DNA of 36,606 nt from Alphaproteobacteria bacterium (lineage in GTDB: Bacteria; Pseudomonadota; Alphaproteobacteria; Rhizobiales; Aestuariivirgaceae): assembly GCA_028868695.1 (NCBI GenBank), contig JAGWTZ010000032.1, forward strand, positions 1-36,606, given 5' to 3'. A model generated the notes under the pieces. That model had not been told where the DNA came from and searched no databases. It saw only the letters and a list, made by a program, of their open reading frames with translations. Positions 28,398 through 36,606 of the stretch are shown piece by piece. How positions within the stretch are numbered: the stretch's first letter is position 1; the number at the start of each line of letters is the position of its first letter. The position numbers were made by a program, and so were the translations under genes.

Positions 28398-29351
28398 ATG
28401 ATCCAATTTCTTGATTTTGAAGCTCCGGTTGCCGACCTTGAAGGCAAGATCGCCGAACTGAAGGCCATGGCCCAGGGGGATGCCAAGGTCTCGATCGCTG
28501 ATGAGGTGAAGGCGCTGGAGAAGAAGGCCAACAAGCTTCTGGCCGACATCTATCAAAATCTCACGCCCTGGAACAAGGCGCAGGTGGCGCGCCACCCGCA
28601 GCGTCCGCATGCGCTGGACTACATTTCCGCGCTGATCACCGACTATGTGCCGCTGGCGGGAGACCGCAAGTTCGCCGAAGATGAAGCCGTGGTGGGCGGG
28701 CTTGGCCGTTTCAATGGCGTGCCCGTGGTGGTGATTGGCCAGGAAAAGGGCTCGGACACCGAAAGCCGCCTCAAGCACAATTTCGGCATGGCCAAGCCGG
28801 AGGGGTACCGCAAGGCCGTGCGCCTGATGGAAATGGCCGACAAGTTCGGCCTGCCGGTGATTTCATTTGTTGATACTTCCGGGGCGTTCCCCGGCATCGA
28901 GGCCGAAGAGCGCGGGCAGGCGGAAGCCATCGCCCGTTCCACCGATTGCTGCCTTTCGCTGGGCGTGCCGCTGATTGCGGTGGTGATCGGGGAAGGCGGT
29001 TCGGGCGGCGCCATCGCCATTGCCACCGCCAACACGGTTCTGATGCTGGAACACGCCATTTACAGCGTGATTTCGCCCGAAGGAGCGGCTTCCATCCTGT
29101 GGCGTGACCCGGCGCGCAACAAGGATGCGGCCACTGCGCTGAAAATCACTGCGCAGGATTTGAAGAAGTTCGGCATCATTGATGAAATCATCGCCGAGCC
29201 TTTGGGCGGGGCGCAGCGCCTGCCGGTGGATGCCATCCGCGCCACGCGCGAGGCATTGTCGCGTGTGCTGGCGAGCTATAATGGCCTCGGCGCGGAAGTG
29301 TTGCGCACACAGCGGCGCGAGAAGTTCCTCGGGCTTGGGCGCAACCTCTAG
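28398..29351 (+). CDS. accA: Acetyl-CoA carboxylase carboxyltransferase subunit alpha
   Basis: AccA (317 residues) forms the carboxyltransferase with AccD, transferring the carboxyl group from biotin to acetyl-CoA to make malonyl-CoA for fatty acid synthesis. The N-terminal helical part ([19 protein letters not shown]) is followed by the crotonase-like fold with [22 protein letters not shown] and the segment [19 protein letters not shown] lies before the ATG. It is 53 bases after xerD, an order common in Hyphomicrobiales. Confidence 0.97.
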   Translation: MIQFLDFEAPVADLEGKIAELKAMAQGDAKVSIADEVKALEKKANKLLADIYQNLTPWNKAQVARHPQRPHALDYISALITDYVPLAGDRKFAEDEAVVGGLGRFNGVPVVVIGQEKGSDTESRLKHNFGMAKPEGYRKAVRLMEMADKFGLPVISFVDTSGAFPGIEAEERGQAEAIARSTDCCLSLGVPLIAVVIGEGGSGGAIAIATANTVLMLEHAIYSVISPEGAASILWRDPARNKDAATALKITAQDLKKFGIIDEIIAEPLGGAQRLPVDAIRATREALSRVLASYNGLGAEVLRTQRREKFLGLGRNL

Positions 29352-29361
29352 GCCGGTTCGC

Positions 29362-29550
29362 CTATTTGCCGGACGCGATGTGGCTGCTCAGGTTGCTGAA
29401 CTGGGTTGAAACGGTGCCTGTCAGGTAATTGAAGATGGGCAAGAGCGCGAGGCCCAGGGTGCAGGCCATGATGCAATATTCAATGGCGTTTGAACCGGCA
29501 TCGTCCGCACAAAAGACAATGAAACTGGATTTCGAAAAAAGCCTGCCCAT
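29362..29550 (-). CDS. Flp/Fap-type pilin, orphan
   Basis: A 62-residue prepilin of the type IVb Flp family. Cleavage by the TadV/CpaA peptidase is expected after Gly19 (DDAG), leaving SNAIEY with Glu5 and Tyr6, the diagnostic residues for Flp assembly, then a hydrophobic helix. GGGAG lies before the ATG. No tad/cpa genes are adjacent; the assembly machine must be elsewhere. The gene sits 10 bases from the end of accA, convergent with it. Three TGCAATC-type motifs lie upstream. Confidence 0.82.
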   Translation of the reverse strand: MGRLFSKSSFIVFCADDAGSNAIEYCIMACTLGLALLPIFNYLTGTVSTQFSNLSSHIASGK

Positions 29551-29608
29551 GACTCTCCCTCAATGCGGCGAAGCTACTTTTGCAGCGGTTGAGCGCGCCT
29601 TAACGAAG

Positions 29609-29659
29609 TGCAATCGAGTTTAGGAATGCCTGCAATCAGCGGGAAAGGCTGCAATCAGG
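29609..29659. repeat. Three TGCAATC-type motifs upstream of the pilin gene
   Basis: TGCAATCGAG (29609), TGCAATCAGC (29631) and TGCAATCAGG (29650) are spaced by 22 and 19 bases, about two helical turns. The last two sit inside a near-tandem 19-base repeat. They lie 60-110 bases upstream of the pilin start and just after mutT ends. They may bind a regulator (inference). Confidence 0.35.
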
Positions 29660-29678
29660 GTTAGCGGCCCGTTAAGCG

Positions 29679-30077
29679 CTAAAGCAAATCCTGCAGGTGC
29701 GGGATCAATGGCAAGTCTGCCGGTGGCATGGGATAGTTGCGCAAATCCTGCGGATGCACCCATTTGATTTCCTGGCCTTCAAGGCCTTGGGCCATGCCTT
29801 TCCAGCGGCGGCAGACATAGAGCGGCATCAACAGGTGGAACTCATCATAGCGGTGGCTGGCGAAAGTCAGCGGCGCCAGGCAGGATTGCTCGACATTGAG
29901 GCCCAGCTCTTCACGCAGTTCACGGATCAGCGCGGCCTCGGGCGTTTCGCCTTCCTCGACCTTGCCACCGGGAAACTCCCAAAGGCCAGCCAGATTCTTG
30001 CCAGCCGGGCGCTTTGACAGCAGCACGCGGCCATCGGGATCGATCAAGGCGACGGCGGAGACGAGAAGGCGCTTCAT
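29679..30077 (-). CDS. mutT: Nudix hydrolase, 8-oxo-dGTP diphosphatase type
   Basis: A 132-residue Nudix enzyme that most likely hydrolyses oxidised dGTP to keep it out of DNA. The Nudix box spans about residues 37-59, GGKVEEGETPEAALIREL then REELG, with the metal-binding REEL Glu pair. The GKNLAGLWEFPGG lead-in is typical of MutT rather than other Nudix types. The ATG lies 4 bases after the argJ stop, so it is co-transcribed with argJ. Confidence 0.9.
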   Translation of the reverse strand: MKRLLVSAVALIDPDGRVLLSKRPAGKNLAGLWEFPGGKVEEGETPEAALIRELREELGLNVEQSCLAPLTFASHRYDEFHLLMPLYVCRRWKGMAQGLEGQEIKWVHPQDLRNYPMPPADLPLIPHLQDLL

Positions 30078-30081
30078 GGCG

Positions 30082-31302
30082 CTAGCTGCGGTAGGATCCG
30101 TTGATGTCGATGTAGCGGTGGGTGAGGTCGCAGGTCCAGACCGTGGCCTTGCCCTTGCCGACGCCGATGTCGGCCTCGATCTTGATGTCGCGGCCCTTCA
30201 TGTGGGGCATGATGTCGGCTTCCTTGTAGTTCTGGTCCTTCATGCCCTTGGCGGCCACGAGGATGCCGCCAATCCTGATCTTCAGCTTGTCACGGATGGC
30301 CTTTTCGCCGGACTTGCCCACCGCCATGACGATGCGGCCCCAGTTGGCGTCTTCACCGGCAATGGCCGTCTTGACCAGCGGCGAGTTGGCGATGGTCATG
30401 CCAATCTTGTGGGCGGCCTTGTCGCTCTCGGCGCCGGTGATCTTGATTTCGATGAGCTTTTCGGCACCCTCGCCATCCTTGGCCACTTGCAGGGCGAGGT
30501 CGAGGCACACGGCATCGAGAGCCTTGGCAAAGGCCTTGGTTTCGGCCGGTGATTTGACAGCCGCACCCTGGCCCGTGGCGAACAGCAGCACGGTGTCGGA
30601 AGTCGAAGTGTCGCCATCCACGGTGATGCAGTTGAAGGAGGGGTTCACCGCCGCGGTGAGCAGCTTTTGCAGCGGCTTGGCGGCGATCTTGGCATCAGTG
30701 AAGATGAACACCAGCATGGTGGCCATGTCCGGCGCGATCATGCCCGAGCCCTTGGCAATGCCATTGATGGTGACAGTCTTGCCGCCCAGCTTCACCTTGG
30801 CGGTGGCCACCTTGGCGAAGGTGTCGGTGGTCATGATCGCCTGGGCGGCCATGGACCAGGCATCAGCGGTTGCGGACTGGTGCAAGCCCGGCAGGGCATT
30901 GACGATGGGGGCGGGGTTCAGCGGCTCGCCGATCACGCCGGTGGAGGCCTGGAACACTTCAGCCTGGGTGCAGCCCACTTCGGCCGCCACGGCCTTGGCC
31001 ACGGCTTTGACGGTGGCCACGCCTGCCTTGCCGGTGAAGGCGTTGGCATTGCCAGCATTGACGATGAGGGCGCGGGCCTTGCCTTGCTTGAGGCTGGCCG
31101 CGCACCAATCAACGGGTGCTGAGGGGGATTTGGAGCGGGTGAGGCAGCCGGCAACGGTGGTTCCGGCGCTGAGCAGCGCAAGGAGCACATCGGTGCGGTT
31201 CTTGTAGCGGATGCCCGTGGCCGCCGGGGCCAGGGTGACGCCTGCGATTTCCGGCAAGGCCGGAACGTTCACAGGGGCCAAAGGTGAAACCACATGTGCC
31301 AT
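30082..31302 (-). CDS. argJ: Bifunctional ornithine/glutamate N-acetyltransferase
   Basis: ArgJ (406 residues) moves the acetyl group from N-acetylornithine to glutamate (and may use acetyl-CoA), recycling acetyl groups in arginine synthesis. The precursor cleaves itself before the nucleophile Thr195 in PDMATMLVF, preceded by KGSGMIAPD. The oxyanion pair Thr121-Gly122 is in ASTGVIGE. The ATG at 31302 follows AAGGGG. It is 26 bases after the PpiC gene on the same strand and 4 bases before mutT. Confidence 0.96.
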   Translation of the reverse strand: MAHVVSPLAPVNVPALPEIAGVTLAPAATGIRYKNRTDVLLALLSAGTTVAGCLTRSKSPSAPVDWCAASLKQGKARALIVNAGNANAFTGKAGVATVKAVAKAVAAEVGCTQAEVFQASTGVIGEPLNPAPIVNALPGLHQSATADAWSMAAQAIMTTDTFAKVATAKVKLGGKTVTINGIAKGSGMIAPDMATMLVFIFTDAKIAAKPLQKLLTAAVNPSFNCITVDGDTSTSDTVLLFATGQGAAVKSPAETKAFAKALDAVCLDLALQVAKDGEGAEKLIEIKITGAESDKAAHKIGMTIANSPLVKTAIAGEDANWGRIVMAVGKSGEKAIRDKLKIRIGGILVAAKGMKDQNYKEADIMPHMKGRDIKIEADIGVGKGKATVWTCDLTHRYIDINGSYRS

Positions 31303-31328
31303 CGCCGGCCCCTTATGATTGCTGCTGG

Positions 31329-32348
31329 TTACTGTTGCTGCTGGCCGTTGTCCGGCAGGGAGAGATCGCCCTTGCCGTTGCTATCGGTTGCCGACCCATC
31401 GCCAAGGCCCTGGACAGCATCGGCCGCGCCCTTCTGCTGCTGCTTGTCTTGCAGCGCCTTCTGCTGGGCCTGGGCCTCTTCCTGGGCCTTCTTCAGGTCC
31501 GGATCGAGGATTTCCACCTTGGCCGTGCCCTGCAGCGAGGCCAGCTTGGCCTGCACCTTGTCACGCACCAGCACGTTCTTGATGGCGCCCTTCACCTGGT
31601 CATAAGGCTGGGCTGAGCCCATCTTGCGGTCATCAAGGCGGATGACGTGCCAGCCGTAATCGGTTTTCACCGGAGGGGAAACTTCGCCCACCTTGAGGGC
31701 AAAGGCAGCCTTGGAGAATTCGGGCACCATTTCCGGGGCGGTGAAGTAACCGAGGTCGCCACCATAATCCTTCGAGCCGTCGAGGCTGTATTGCTTGGCC
31801 AGATCCTCGAACTTGGCGCCGCCTTTCAGCTTGGCCTCGATGTCGTTGGCTTCTTTTTCCGTGGCCACGAGGATGTGGCGGGCGCGGATGCGCTCGGTCT
31901 GCTGGACCTTGGCGGCCTCCTTGTCATAGGCGGCCTTGATTTCGGCTTCCGTCACCGACGGGGCGATCTTCTCGGCGAGGTAGGAGTCACGCAGCGCCTT
32001 GGCCTGATAGGCGGCAAGGCGGCGCTTGTAATCGTCGGTTTCAGCAACACCTTCCTTGGCGGCCAGCTGGGCCAGCAGGTGGCGCTCCACCAGGAACTCC
32101 ACCACGAAGGGGAAGCGCAGCTTGGCGGGCATGTTGGGCAATTGGCCGATCACGTCATCAAACGCCATGCGGACTTCGGAGGTCTTGATCTCGTAGCCGT
32201 TGACAGTTGCCACGGTCTTGTCATCGCCGGCCAAGGTGTCGGTGGTGGCGGTTTGGGCCAGGGCGGGCGTGGCCAGAAGCGACAGGCCGAAGACACCGGC
32301 AAGAAGGGCTGATTTCAAAGAAAAGTGAGCGTGCGTCATGGAATCCAT
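31329..32348 (-). CDS. Periplasmic parvulin-type peptidyl-prolyl isomerase
   Basis: A 339-residue exported folding factor of the SurA/PpiC type. A signal peptide ([23 protein letters not shown] region) is followed by a SurA-N-like helical part and a parvulin domain (about residues 142-235) with [20 protein letters not shown] and [10 protein letters not shown]. The C-terminus is rich in Gln and ends in four Gln. Starts at TTG 32351, ATG 32348 and ATG 32339 are possible; I use 32348. It is divergent from secA over 231 bases, which suits a joint role in protein export, and is followed by argJ. Confidence 0.92.
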   Translation of the reverse strand: MDSMTHAHFSLKSALLAGVFGLSLLATPALAQTATTDTLAGDDKTVATVNGYEIKTSEVRMAFDDVIGQLPNMPAKLRFPFVVEFLVERHLLAQLAAKEGVAETDDYKRRLAAYQAKALRDSYLAEKIAPSVTEAEIKAAYDKEAAKVQQTERIRARHILVATEKEANDIEAKLKGGAKFEDLAKQYSLDGSKDYGGDLGYFTAPEMVPEFSKAAFALKVGEVSPPVKTDYGWHVIRLDDRKMGSAQPYDQVKGAIKNVLVRDKVQAKLASLQGTAKVEILDPDLKKAQEEAQAQQKALQDKQQQKGAADAVQGLGDGSATDSNGKGDLSLPDNGQQQQ

Positions 32349-32579
32349 CAATTAATGCCCCGTGGGCTTGAGCGTATATTGAGGCATTGGCCTTGAAACA
32401 AGGCAAGAATATGCCTTTTCAGCATTATGTTGCCGCGCTGCAACAGGTTGAAAGCGGTCCTGGCGGCGCTTATCTCCAGTTGGCGGATTTGAGGGTTTCC
32501 CCAACCCTTGTCTCTGGGCTATAGCGGGCCAAATCGTTTTAACCACCCGGGGTTTACCCCTTTCAGGATTGCGAATCAC

Positions 32580-35336
32580 ATGTTCGGATTGCGCGGAATT
32601 GCCGCAAAAGTGCTTGGCACGACCAACAGCCGCAAGTTGGCTGGTTTTGAGAAAAAAGTGCCTGCCATCAACGCGCTGGAGCCCAAATATGCGGCGCTGA
32701 GCGATTCCGAGCTGAAAGACCTCACCCCCCAGTTCAAGGCCGAGCTTGCGGCGGGCAAGAGCATCGAGGAGCTTTTGGTGCCGGCCTTTGCGGCGGTGCG
32801 CGAGGCGGCCAAACGCGCCCTGGGCCTGCGCCACTTTGACGTGCAGATGCTGGGCGGCATGGTTCTCAACTCCGGCATGATCTCTGAAATGAAGACCGGC
32901 GAAGGCAAGACGCTGGTGGCCACGCTGGCAGTTTACCTTAATGCGCTGGAAGGCAAGGGCGTGCATGTCGTCACCGTGAACGACTATCTCGCCAAGCGCG
33001 ACGCGGCGTGGATGGGCAAGGTCTATGCCGCGCTGGGCATGACGACCGGCGTGATCGTCCATGGGCTGGACGACAACCAGCGCCGCGCGGCTTACGCCTG
33101 CGACATCACCTATGGCACCAACAACGAGCTGGGCTTCGACTATCTGCGCGACAACATGAAGTATCATCTCGAGGAGATGGTGCAGCGCGAGCATCACTAT
33201 GCCATCGTTGACGAAGTGGACTCGATCCTGATCGACGAGGCGCGTACGCCGCTGATCATCTCGGGCCCGGTGGACGACAAGTCCGACCTCTACAACTCTC
33301 TCGACCGCTTCATCCCGCAACTTGTTGCCGAGGATTATGAGCTCGATGAAAAGCAGCGCCAGGTGACGCTGACGGAAGCGGGCAACGAACATCTTGAGCA
33401 ATTGCTCACTGCCGCCGGCATCCTCAAGGGTGGCACGCTCTATGACGCGGCCAACGTCACTGTCGTGCACCACATTCAGAACGCGCTGCGCGCCCACAAG
33501 CTGTTCACGCGCGACAAGGACTACATCGTCAAGGACGGCGAGGTGGTGATCATCGACGAATTCACCGGCCGCATGATGCCCGGGCGGCGCTATTCCGAAG
33601 GCCTGCACCAGGCCATCGAAGCCAAGGAGCATGTGCAGGTTCAGCCGGAAAATGTGACGATGGCCTCGATCACCTTCCAGAACTATTTCCGCATGTACAA
33701 GAAGCTTGCGGGCATGACCGGCACGGCGCTGACCGAGGTGGATGAGTTCATGGACATCTACGGCCTCGATGTGATCGAAGTGCCGACCAATGTCGCCGTG
33801 GCCCGCAAGGACGAAAACGACGAGGTTTACCGCACCGAGCGCGAGAAGTTCGACGCCATCATCACCACCATCAAGGACGCGCAGGCAAGGAAGCAGCCGG
33901 TTCTGGTGGGCACGGTTTCGATTGAAAAGTCCGAGGCGCTTTCGCGCGCCCTGACGGCGGCGAACATCGCCCACAATGTGCTGAACGCGCGCTACCACGA
34001 ACAGGAAGCGCAGATTATCGCACAGGCCGGTGCGCCGGGCGCTGTCACCATCGCCACCAACATGGCGGGCCGCGGCACCGACATCAAGCTGGGCGGCAAT
34101 CTCGACATGCGCGTGGAGCAGGAGCTTTCGGCCATTGCCGAGGGGCCGGAGCGGGAACGCGCCATCCAGAAGATCAAGGACGAGATCGAATCCTACAAGC
34201 GCATCGTGCTGGATGCGGGCGGGCTTTTCGTGATTGGCACTGAGCGGCATGAAAGCCGCCGCATCGACAACCAGCTGCGTGGCCGCTCGGGCCGGCAGGG
34301 CGATCCTGGCCGCTCGCGCTTCTATCTTTCGCTGCAGGACGACCTGATGCGCATCTTCGGCACCGACCGGCTGGACGGCATGCTGCAAAAGCTGGGCCTG
34401 AAGGACGGCGAGGCCATCGTTTCCACCTGGATCAACAAGGCGCTGGAAACGGCGCAGAAGAAGGTTGAGGCGCGCAACTTCGACATCCGCAAGAACCTGC
34501 TGAAATTCGACAACGTGATGAATGACCAGCGCAAGGTGATCTTTGACCAGCGCATCGGCATCATGAAGGGCGAGGAGATCGCCGAAACCGTCGATGACAT
34601 GCGCCATGACGTGATCAACGAACTGGTGAGCAAGCACATCCCCGAAAACGCCTATGCGGAGCAGTGGGACGCTGCTGGCCTGCGCGAGCGTTTGCGCGAA
34701 GCCATCGCGGTTGATTTCCCGGTGGAGGACTGGGCCAAGGAAGAAGGCATTGCCGATGAGCAGATCCGCACGCGGGTGAGTGAGGCGGCCGACCATTTCT
34801 ACAATTCCAAGCGCGAGGAATGGCGCAATGCCGTTCCGGGCCAGGACATTGCCCAGCAGATCGAGAAATCGGTTCTCCTGCAAACGCTGGACCGGCTGTG
34901 GCGCGAGCACATCATCAGCAACGACTATCTGCGCCAGGTGATTCACCTGCGGGGCTATGGCCAGCGCGACCCGCTCAATGAATACAAGACCGAAGGCTTC
35001 AACATGTTCCAGGCCATGGTGAGCCAGCTCAAGGAAGCTGTCACCAGCCAGCTGATGCGCGTGCAAATCCAGATGCAGCCGCAGGATGCCGATCTTCCGG
35101 CGCAGACGCCGCTGCCGCCGATGGAATTGCACCACATCGACGCCACCACCGGCCAGGACGAAACGGCCGACAGCGCGCCGACCATCAGCGCCTCGCTGAG
35201 CTTTGGCGACACCGCCAAGCCTGCCGCCGCGCGCGACCCCAAGGACCCTTCAACCTGGGGCAAGGTGGCGCGCAACGATGATTGCCCCTGCGGCTCCGGC
35301 AAGAAATACAAGCATTGCCACGGGGCGTTTGTGTAG
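32580..35336 (+). CDS. secA: Preprotein translocase ATPase SecA
   Basis: SecA (918 residues) drives secretory proteins through SecYEG. Walker A is MKTGEGKT (104-111), the DEAD-like box is [14 protein letters not shown] (Asp211, Glu212), and [13 protein letters not shown] and [10 protein letters not shown] mark the second ATPase half. The C-terminal zinc motif [14 protein letters not shown] (Cys902, Cys904, Cys913, His914) binds SecB and lipid. The true start is the ATG at 32580 ([13 protein letters not shown]), not the in-frame start at 32508. CAGGA lies upstream. No other gene shares its strand nearby. Confidence 0.98.
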   Translation: MFGLRGIAAKVLGTTNSRKLAGFEKKVPAINALEPKYAALSDSELKDLTPQFKAELAAGKSIEELLVPAFAAVREAAKRALGLRHFDVQMLGGMVLNSGMISEMKTGEGKTLVATLAVYLNALEGKGVHVVTVNDYLAKRDAAWMGKVYAALGMTTGVIVHGLDDNQRRAAYACDITYGTNNELGFDYLRDNMKYHLEEMVQREHHYAIVDEVDSILIDEARTPLIISGPVDDKSDLYNSLDRFIPQLVAEDYELDEKQRQVTLTEAGNEHLEQLLTAAGILKGGTLYDAANVTVVHHIQNALRAHKLFTRDKDYIVKDGEVVIIDEFTGRMMPGRRYSEGLHQAIEAKEHVQVQPENVTMASITFQNYFRMYKKLAGMTGTALTEVDEFMDIYGLDVIEVPTNVAVARKDENDEVYRTEREKFDAIITTIKDAQARKQPVLVGTVSIEKSEALSRALTAANIAHNVLNARYHEQEAQIIAQAGAPGAVTIATNMAGRGTDIKLGGNLDMRVEQELSAIAEGPERERAIQKIKDEIESYKRIVLDAGGLFVIGTERHESRRIDNQLRGRSGRQGDPGRSRFYLSLQDDLMRIFGTDRLDGMLQKLGLKDGEAIVSTWINKALETAQKKVEARNFDIRKNLLKFDNVMNDQRKVIFDQRIGIMKGEEIAETVDDMRHDVINELVSKHIPENAYAEQWDAAGLRERLREAIAVDFPVEDWAKEEGIADEQIRTRVSEAADHFYNSKREEWRNAVPGQDIAQQIEKSVLLQTLDRLWREHIISNDYLRQVIHLRGYGQRDPLNEYKTEGFNMFQAMVSQLKEAVTSQLMRVQIQMQPQDADLPAQTPLPPMELHHIDATTGQDETADSAPTISASLSFGDTAKPAAARDPKDPSTWGKVARNDDCPCGSGKKYKHCHGAFV

Positions 35337-35703
35337 TCAGGCGCCTCCGCAGTTTTCTGGTCTTCCTGGCCTGGCGATGCTCGGAGTAGCTAAGGCCACC
35401 ATGGGTTTTGCCGTGCGCCAGGAGAGAAGCCGAAATCTTGCGGTGACTTTGGTTGAGTTCCAAACTCACCTGCATTTCTGGTTGAAAGCCTGCAGCGCCG
35501 TTGCATTGCAATGAAATCAACGCGCACATTTCTTGGCCTGGCACGAAACAAGACGTCGGCAAAATCCGCGCTGGCGCCGCCTCGGTAAAAATACTCATCA
35601 AACAATTTGTGCCCAAGGGTAAGCGAACAACGCGTGTGTGGCGCAACCCTGCTTGCCGGCACGCTCATGGCTTTGCGCAATCCGGATGATTGTTCTCGGC
35701 GAA

Positions 35704-35759
35704 GGTTGAAGGGTGCGTTGTTGGCGTGCGTCCCGTTCGGGATGCCAATGGTCTCAACT
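35704..35759 (+). other. Nested hairpin structure
   Basis: Three stacked stems nest: GGTTGA (35704-35709) with TCAACT (35754-35759), TTGGC (35721-35725) with GCCAA (35744-35748), and GTCCC (35730-35734) with GGGAT (35739-35743) around the loop GTTC. One wobble pair is used in each of the first and third. The fold suggests a structured RNA, but no family is recognised. Confidence 0.35.
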
Positions 35760-35960
35760 GCCTTTTGATTGGCAGATGGTGTGGGTGTCGAATTCACGCA
35801 GCTGAACCGCATTGAAGAGATTCGGCCTTGGCCCGCGCAAGCCGTGCAAATTTTGCGGGCAATGGACGCCCTCATCGCGAGGCCTTTGCGCCGGCGTGAA
35901 ATGCTGCAACCAGCAGATTTCAGGATATTCAAAAAATACAATCTATAGCTTTTATTTCGT

Positions 35961-35978
35961 GTTTATAAGCGTATAAAC
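35961..35978. promoter_or_regulatory. AT-rich palindrome in the upstream region of the outer-membrane gene
   Basis: GTTTATA and TATAAAC are perfect 7-base arms around AGCG. The palindrome is 168 bases before the beta-barrel start, within the AT-rich block. TAAAAT (35983-35988) nearby resembles a -10 hexamer. Confidence 0.45.
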
Positions 35979-36145
35979 TGTTTAAAATGAGTGGTTTTTG
36001 CGCAACATATGCACATCAAAAAGAAGAAATGAAAATATTCGTGCTGCGCTGTGAATGAAGCTCCGTTAAACGCGATGAGGCCACGGGCTGTCAGTGGGCA
36101 TGCGGCTTGGTGGTGAACTGAAGAATTAAATAAAGGGACTGAACG

Positions 36146-36606
36146 ATGAAAAAATTTGTGATGGTTGGGGCAGCTGTCGGGGCTTTGGTGCTGGGCGCTC
36201 AGGTGGCTCAGGCGGCTGATGCCGCTGCACCGCATGGCTGGACCGGCTTCTATTCCGGCATGCAGCTTGGCTATGCCAGCGCTGGCGGCCAGATCAACGA
36301 CTACAACGGCTACTACCAGTACGACAACGGTTCTGTCGGCTGGCTCAATTCCTCCTCGGGCAACAACATGCTGCTCGGCGGCAAGGTTGGCTATGATTTC
36401 GATACCGGCAGCAATGTTGTCCTGGGTCTTTCTGCCGATGTGCAGGCGCTCCTCGGCGAAGACGCCAAGTGCTCGTCGCTGAGCAATTGCGACACTGGCG
36501 CAAACGGCCAGCCGCACCTGTCATTCGGCGTGAAGGGCTTGGCTGCGCTTGATGCACGCGCCGGCTTTGTGATGGGCCAGGATAGCCTGGTTTACGTCGA
36601 AGGCGG
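36146..36606 (+). CDS. Outer-membrane beta-barrel protein, 3' end missing
   Basis: The open frame from ATG 36146 runs to the window edge without a stop. A signal peptide (MKKFVMVGAAVGALVLGAQVAQA, given in part, cut near ADAAAP) precedes HGWTGFYSGMQLGYASAGG, the usual opening of Omp25/Omp31-like porin-family proteins of Hyphomicrobiales. Alternating Gly, Tyr, Asn, Asp and hydrophobic strands (GGKVGYDFDTGSNVVLGLSADV in part) fit a beta barrel. Two Cys (residues about 113 and 118) in a SSLSNCDTG loop may form a disulfide. AGGGA lies before the start. Confidence 0.88.
   Translation, partial: MKKFVMVGAAVGALVLGAQVAQAADAAAPHGWTGFYSGMQLGYASAGGQINDYNGYYQYDNGSVGWLNSSSGNNMLLGGKVGYDFDTGSNVVLGLSADVQALLGEDAKCSSLSNCDTGANGQPHLSFGVKGLAALDARAGFVMGQDSLVYVEG

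Larger units (their letters stand above)
35337..36145. other. 809-base gap between secA and an outer-membrane gene
   Basis: No supported gene. The first 600 bases have several medium open frames on both strands with no start signals or recognised domains. They include nested hairpins at 35451-35470 and 35704-35759. The last 210 bases are AT-rich and include a palindrome (35961-35978) and probably the promoter of the beta-barrel gene. It may hold a structured RNA, a decayed gene or repeat. Confidence 0.5.

Noticed and set aside
32352-35135. A 927-codon open frame antisense to secA
   Set aside because: It mirrors secA, whose GC-biased codons keep the opposite frame open. It has no family features, while secA has a full set of motifs.

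Overview
The window looks like a stretch of chromosome from an alphaproteobacterium, most likely of the order Hyphomicrobiales (Rhizobiales). It is GC-rich. The order aroK-aroB-CNNM transporter-bolA-J protein-cobS-cobT, the order xerD-accA, the S4 protein-fdxA-carD cluster beside a Suv3-like helicase, and the PpiC-argJ-mutT set divergent from secA are all familiar from that group. I cannot name a genus. No rRNA, tRNA, insertion sequence, CRISPR array or prophage was seen. Nearly all of it is core or housekeeping sequence, densely packed, with several 4-base ATGA overlaps between neighbours.

Layout. 1-4.3 kb: the end of a copper-exporting P-type ATPase, a secreted protein of unknown role, ispH-rnhA, and a small secreted protein. 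4.4-8.7 kb: a thiol-redox pair (peroxiredoxin and a lone DsbD N-terminal domain protein), YqgE, then the divergent pair efp/epmA (translation factor and its lysine-modifying enzyme) followed by an oxidoreductase. 8.7-12.6 kb: an MFS transporter, a VOC protein, a stand-alone xsc (sulfoacetaldehyde acetyltransferase) and a small secreted protein whose ribosome-binding site lies in a perfect hairpin. 12.7-18.3 kb: carD with an unusual histone-H1-like tail, fdxA, an S4 protein that seems to begin at CTG, a Suv3-like helicase with a long low-complexity tail, a 620-base gap, and rpmB.

18.4-20.3 kb holds accessory enzymes: a hexapeptide acyltransferase, a nitroreductase behind a palindromic operator, and a GNAT. 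20.3-24.2 kb holds cobT, cobS, a J-domain protein and bolA. 24.2-29.4 kb holds a CNNM/CorC transporter, aroB, aroK, a 47-residue membrane protein, xerD and accA. 29.4-35.3 kb holds a Flp pilin, mutT, argJ, a PpiC-type periplasmic isomerase and secA. An 809-base gap then leads to a truncated outer-membrane beta-barrel gene at the window end.

I did not find a clear new multi-gene system. The signals most worth following are (i) the 809-base gap after secA, with nested hairpins and no convincing gene, (ii) the 620-base gap before rpmB, with a degenerate 60-base repeat, GANTC sites and a perfect DnaA box, (iii) the CarD with a lysine/alanine/proline tail, (iv) the Shine-Dalgarno-burying hairpin after xsc, and (v) the likely CTG start of the S4 gene. 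All are readings of sequence alone; none has been tested against a database.
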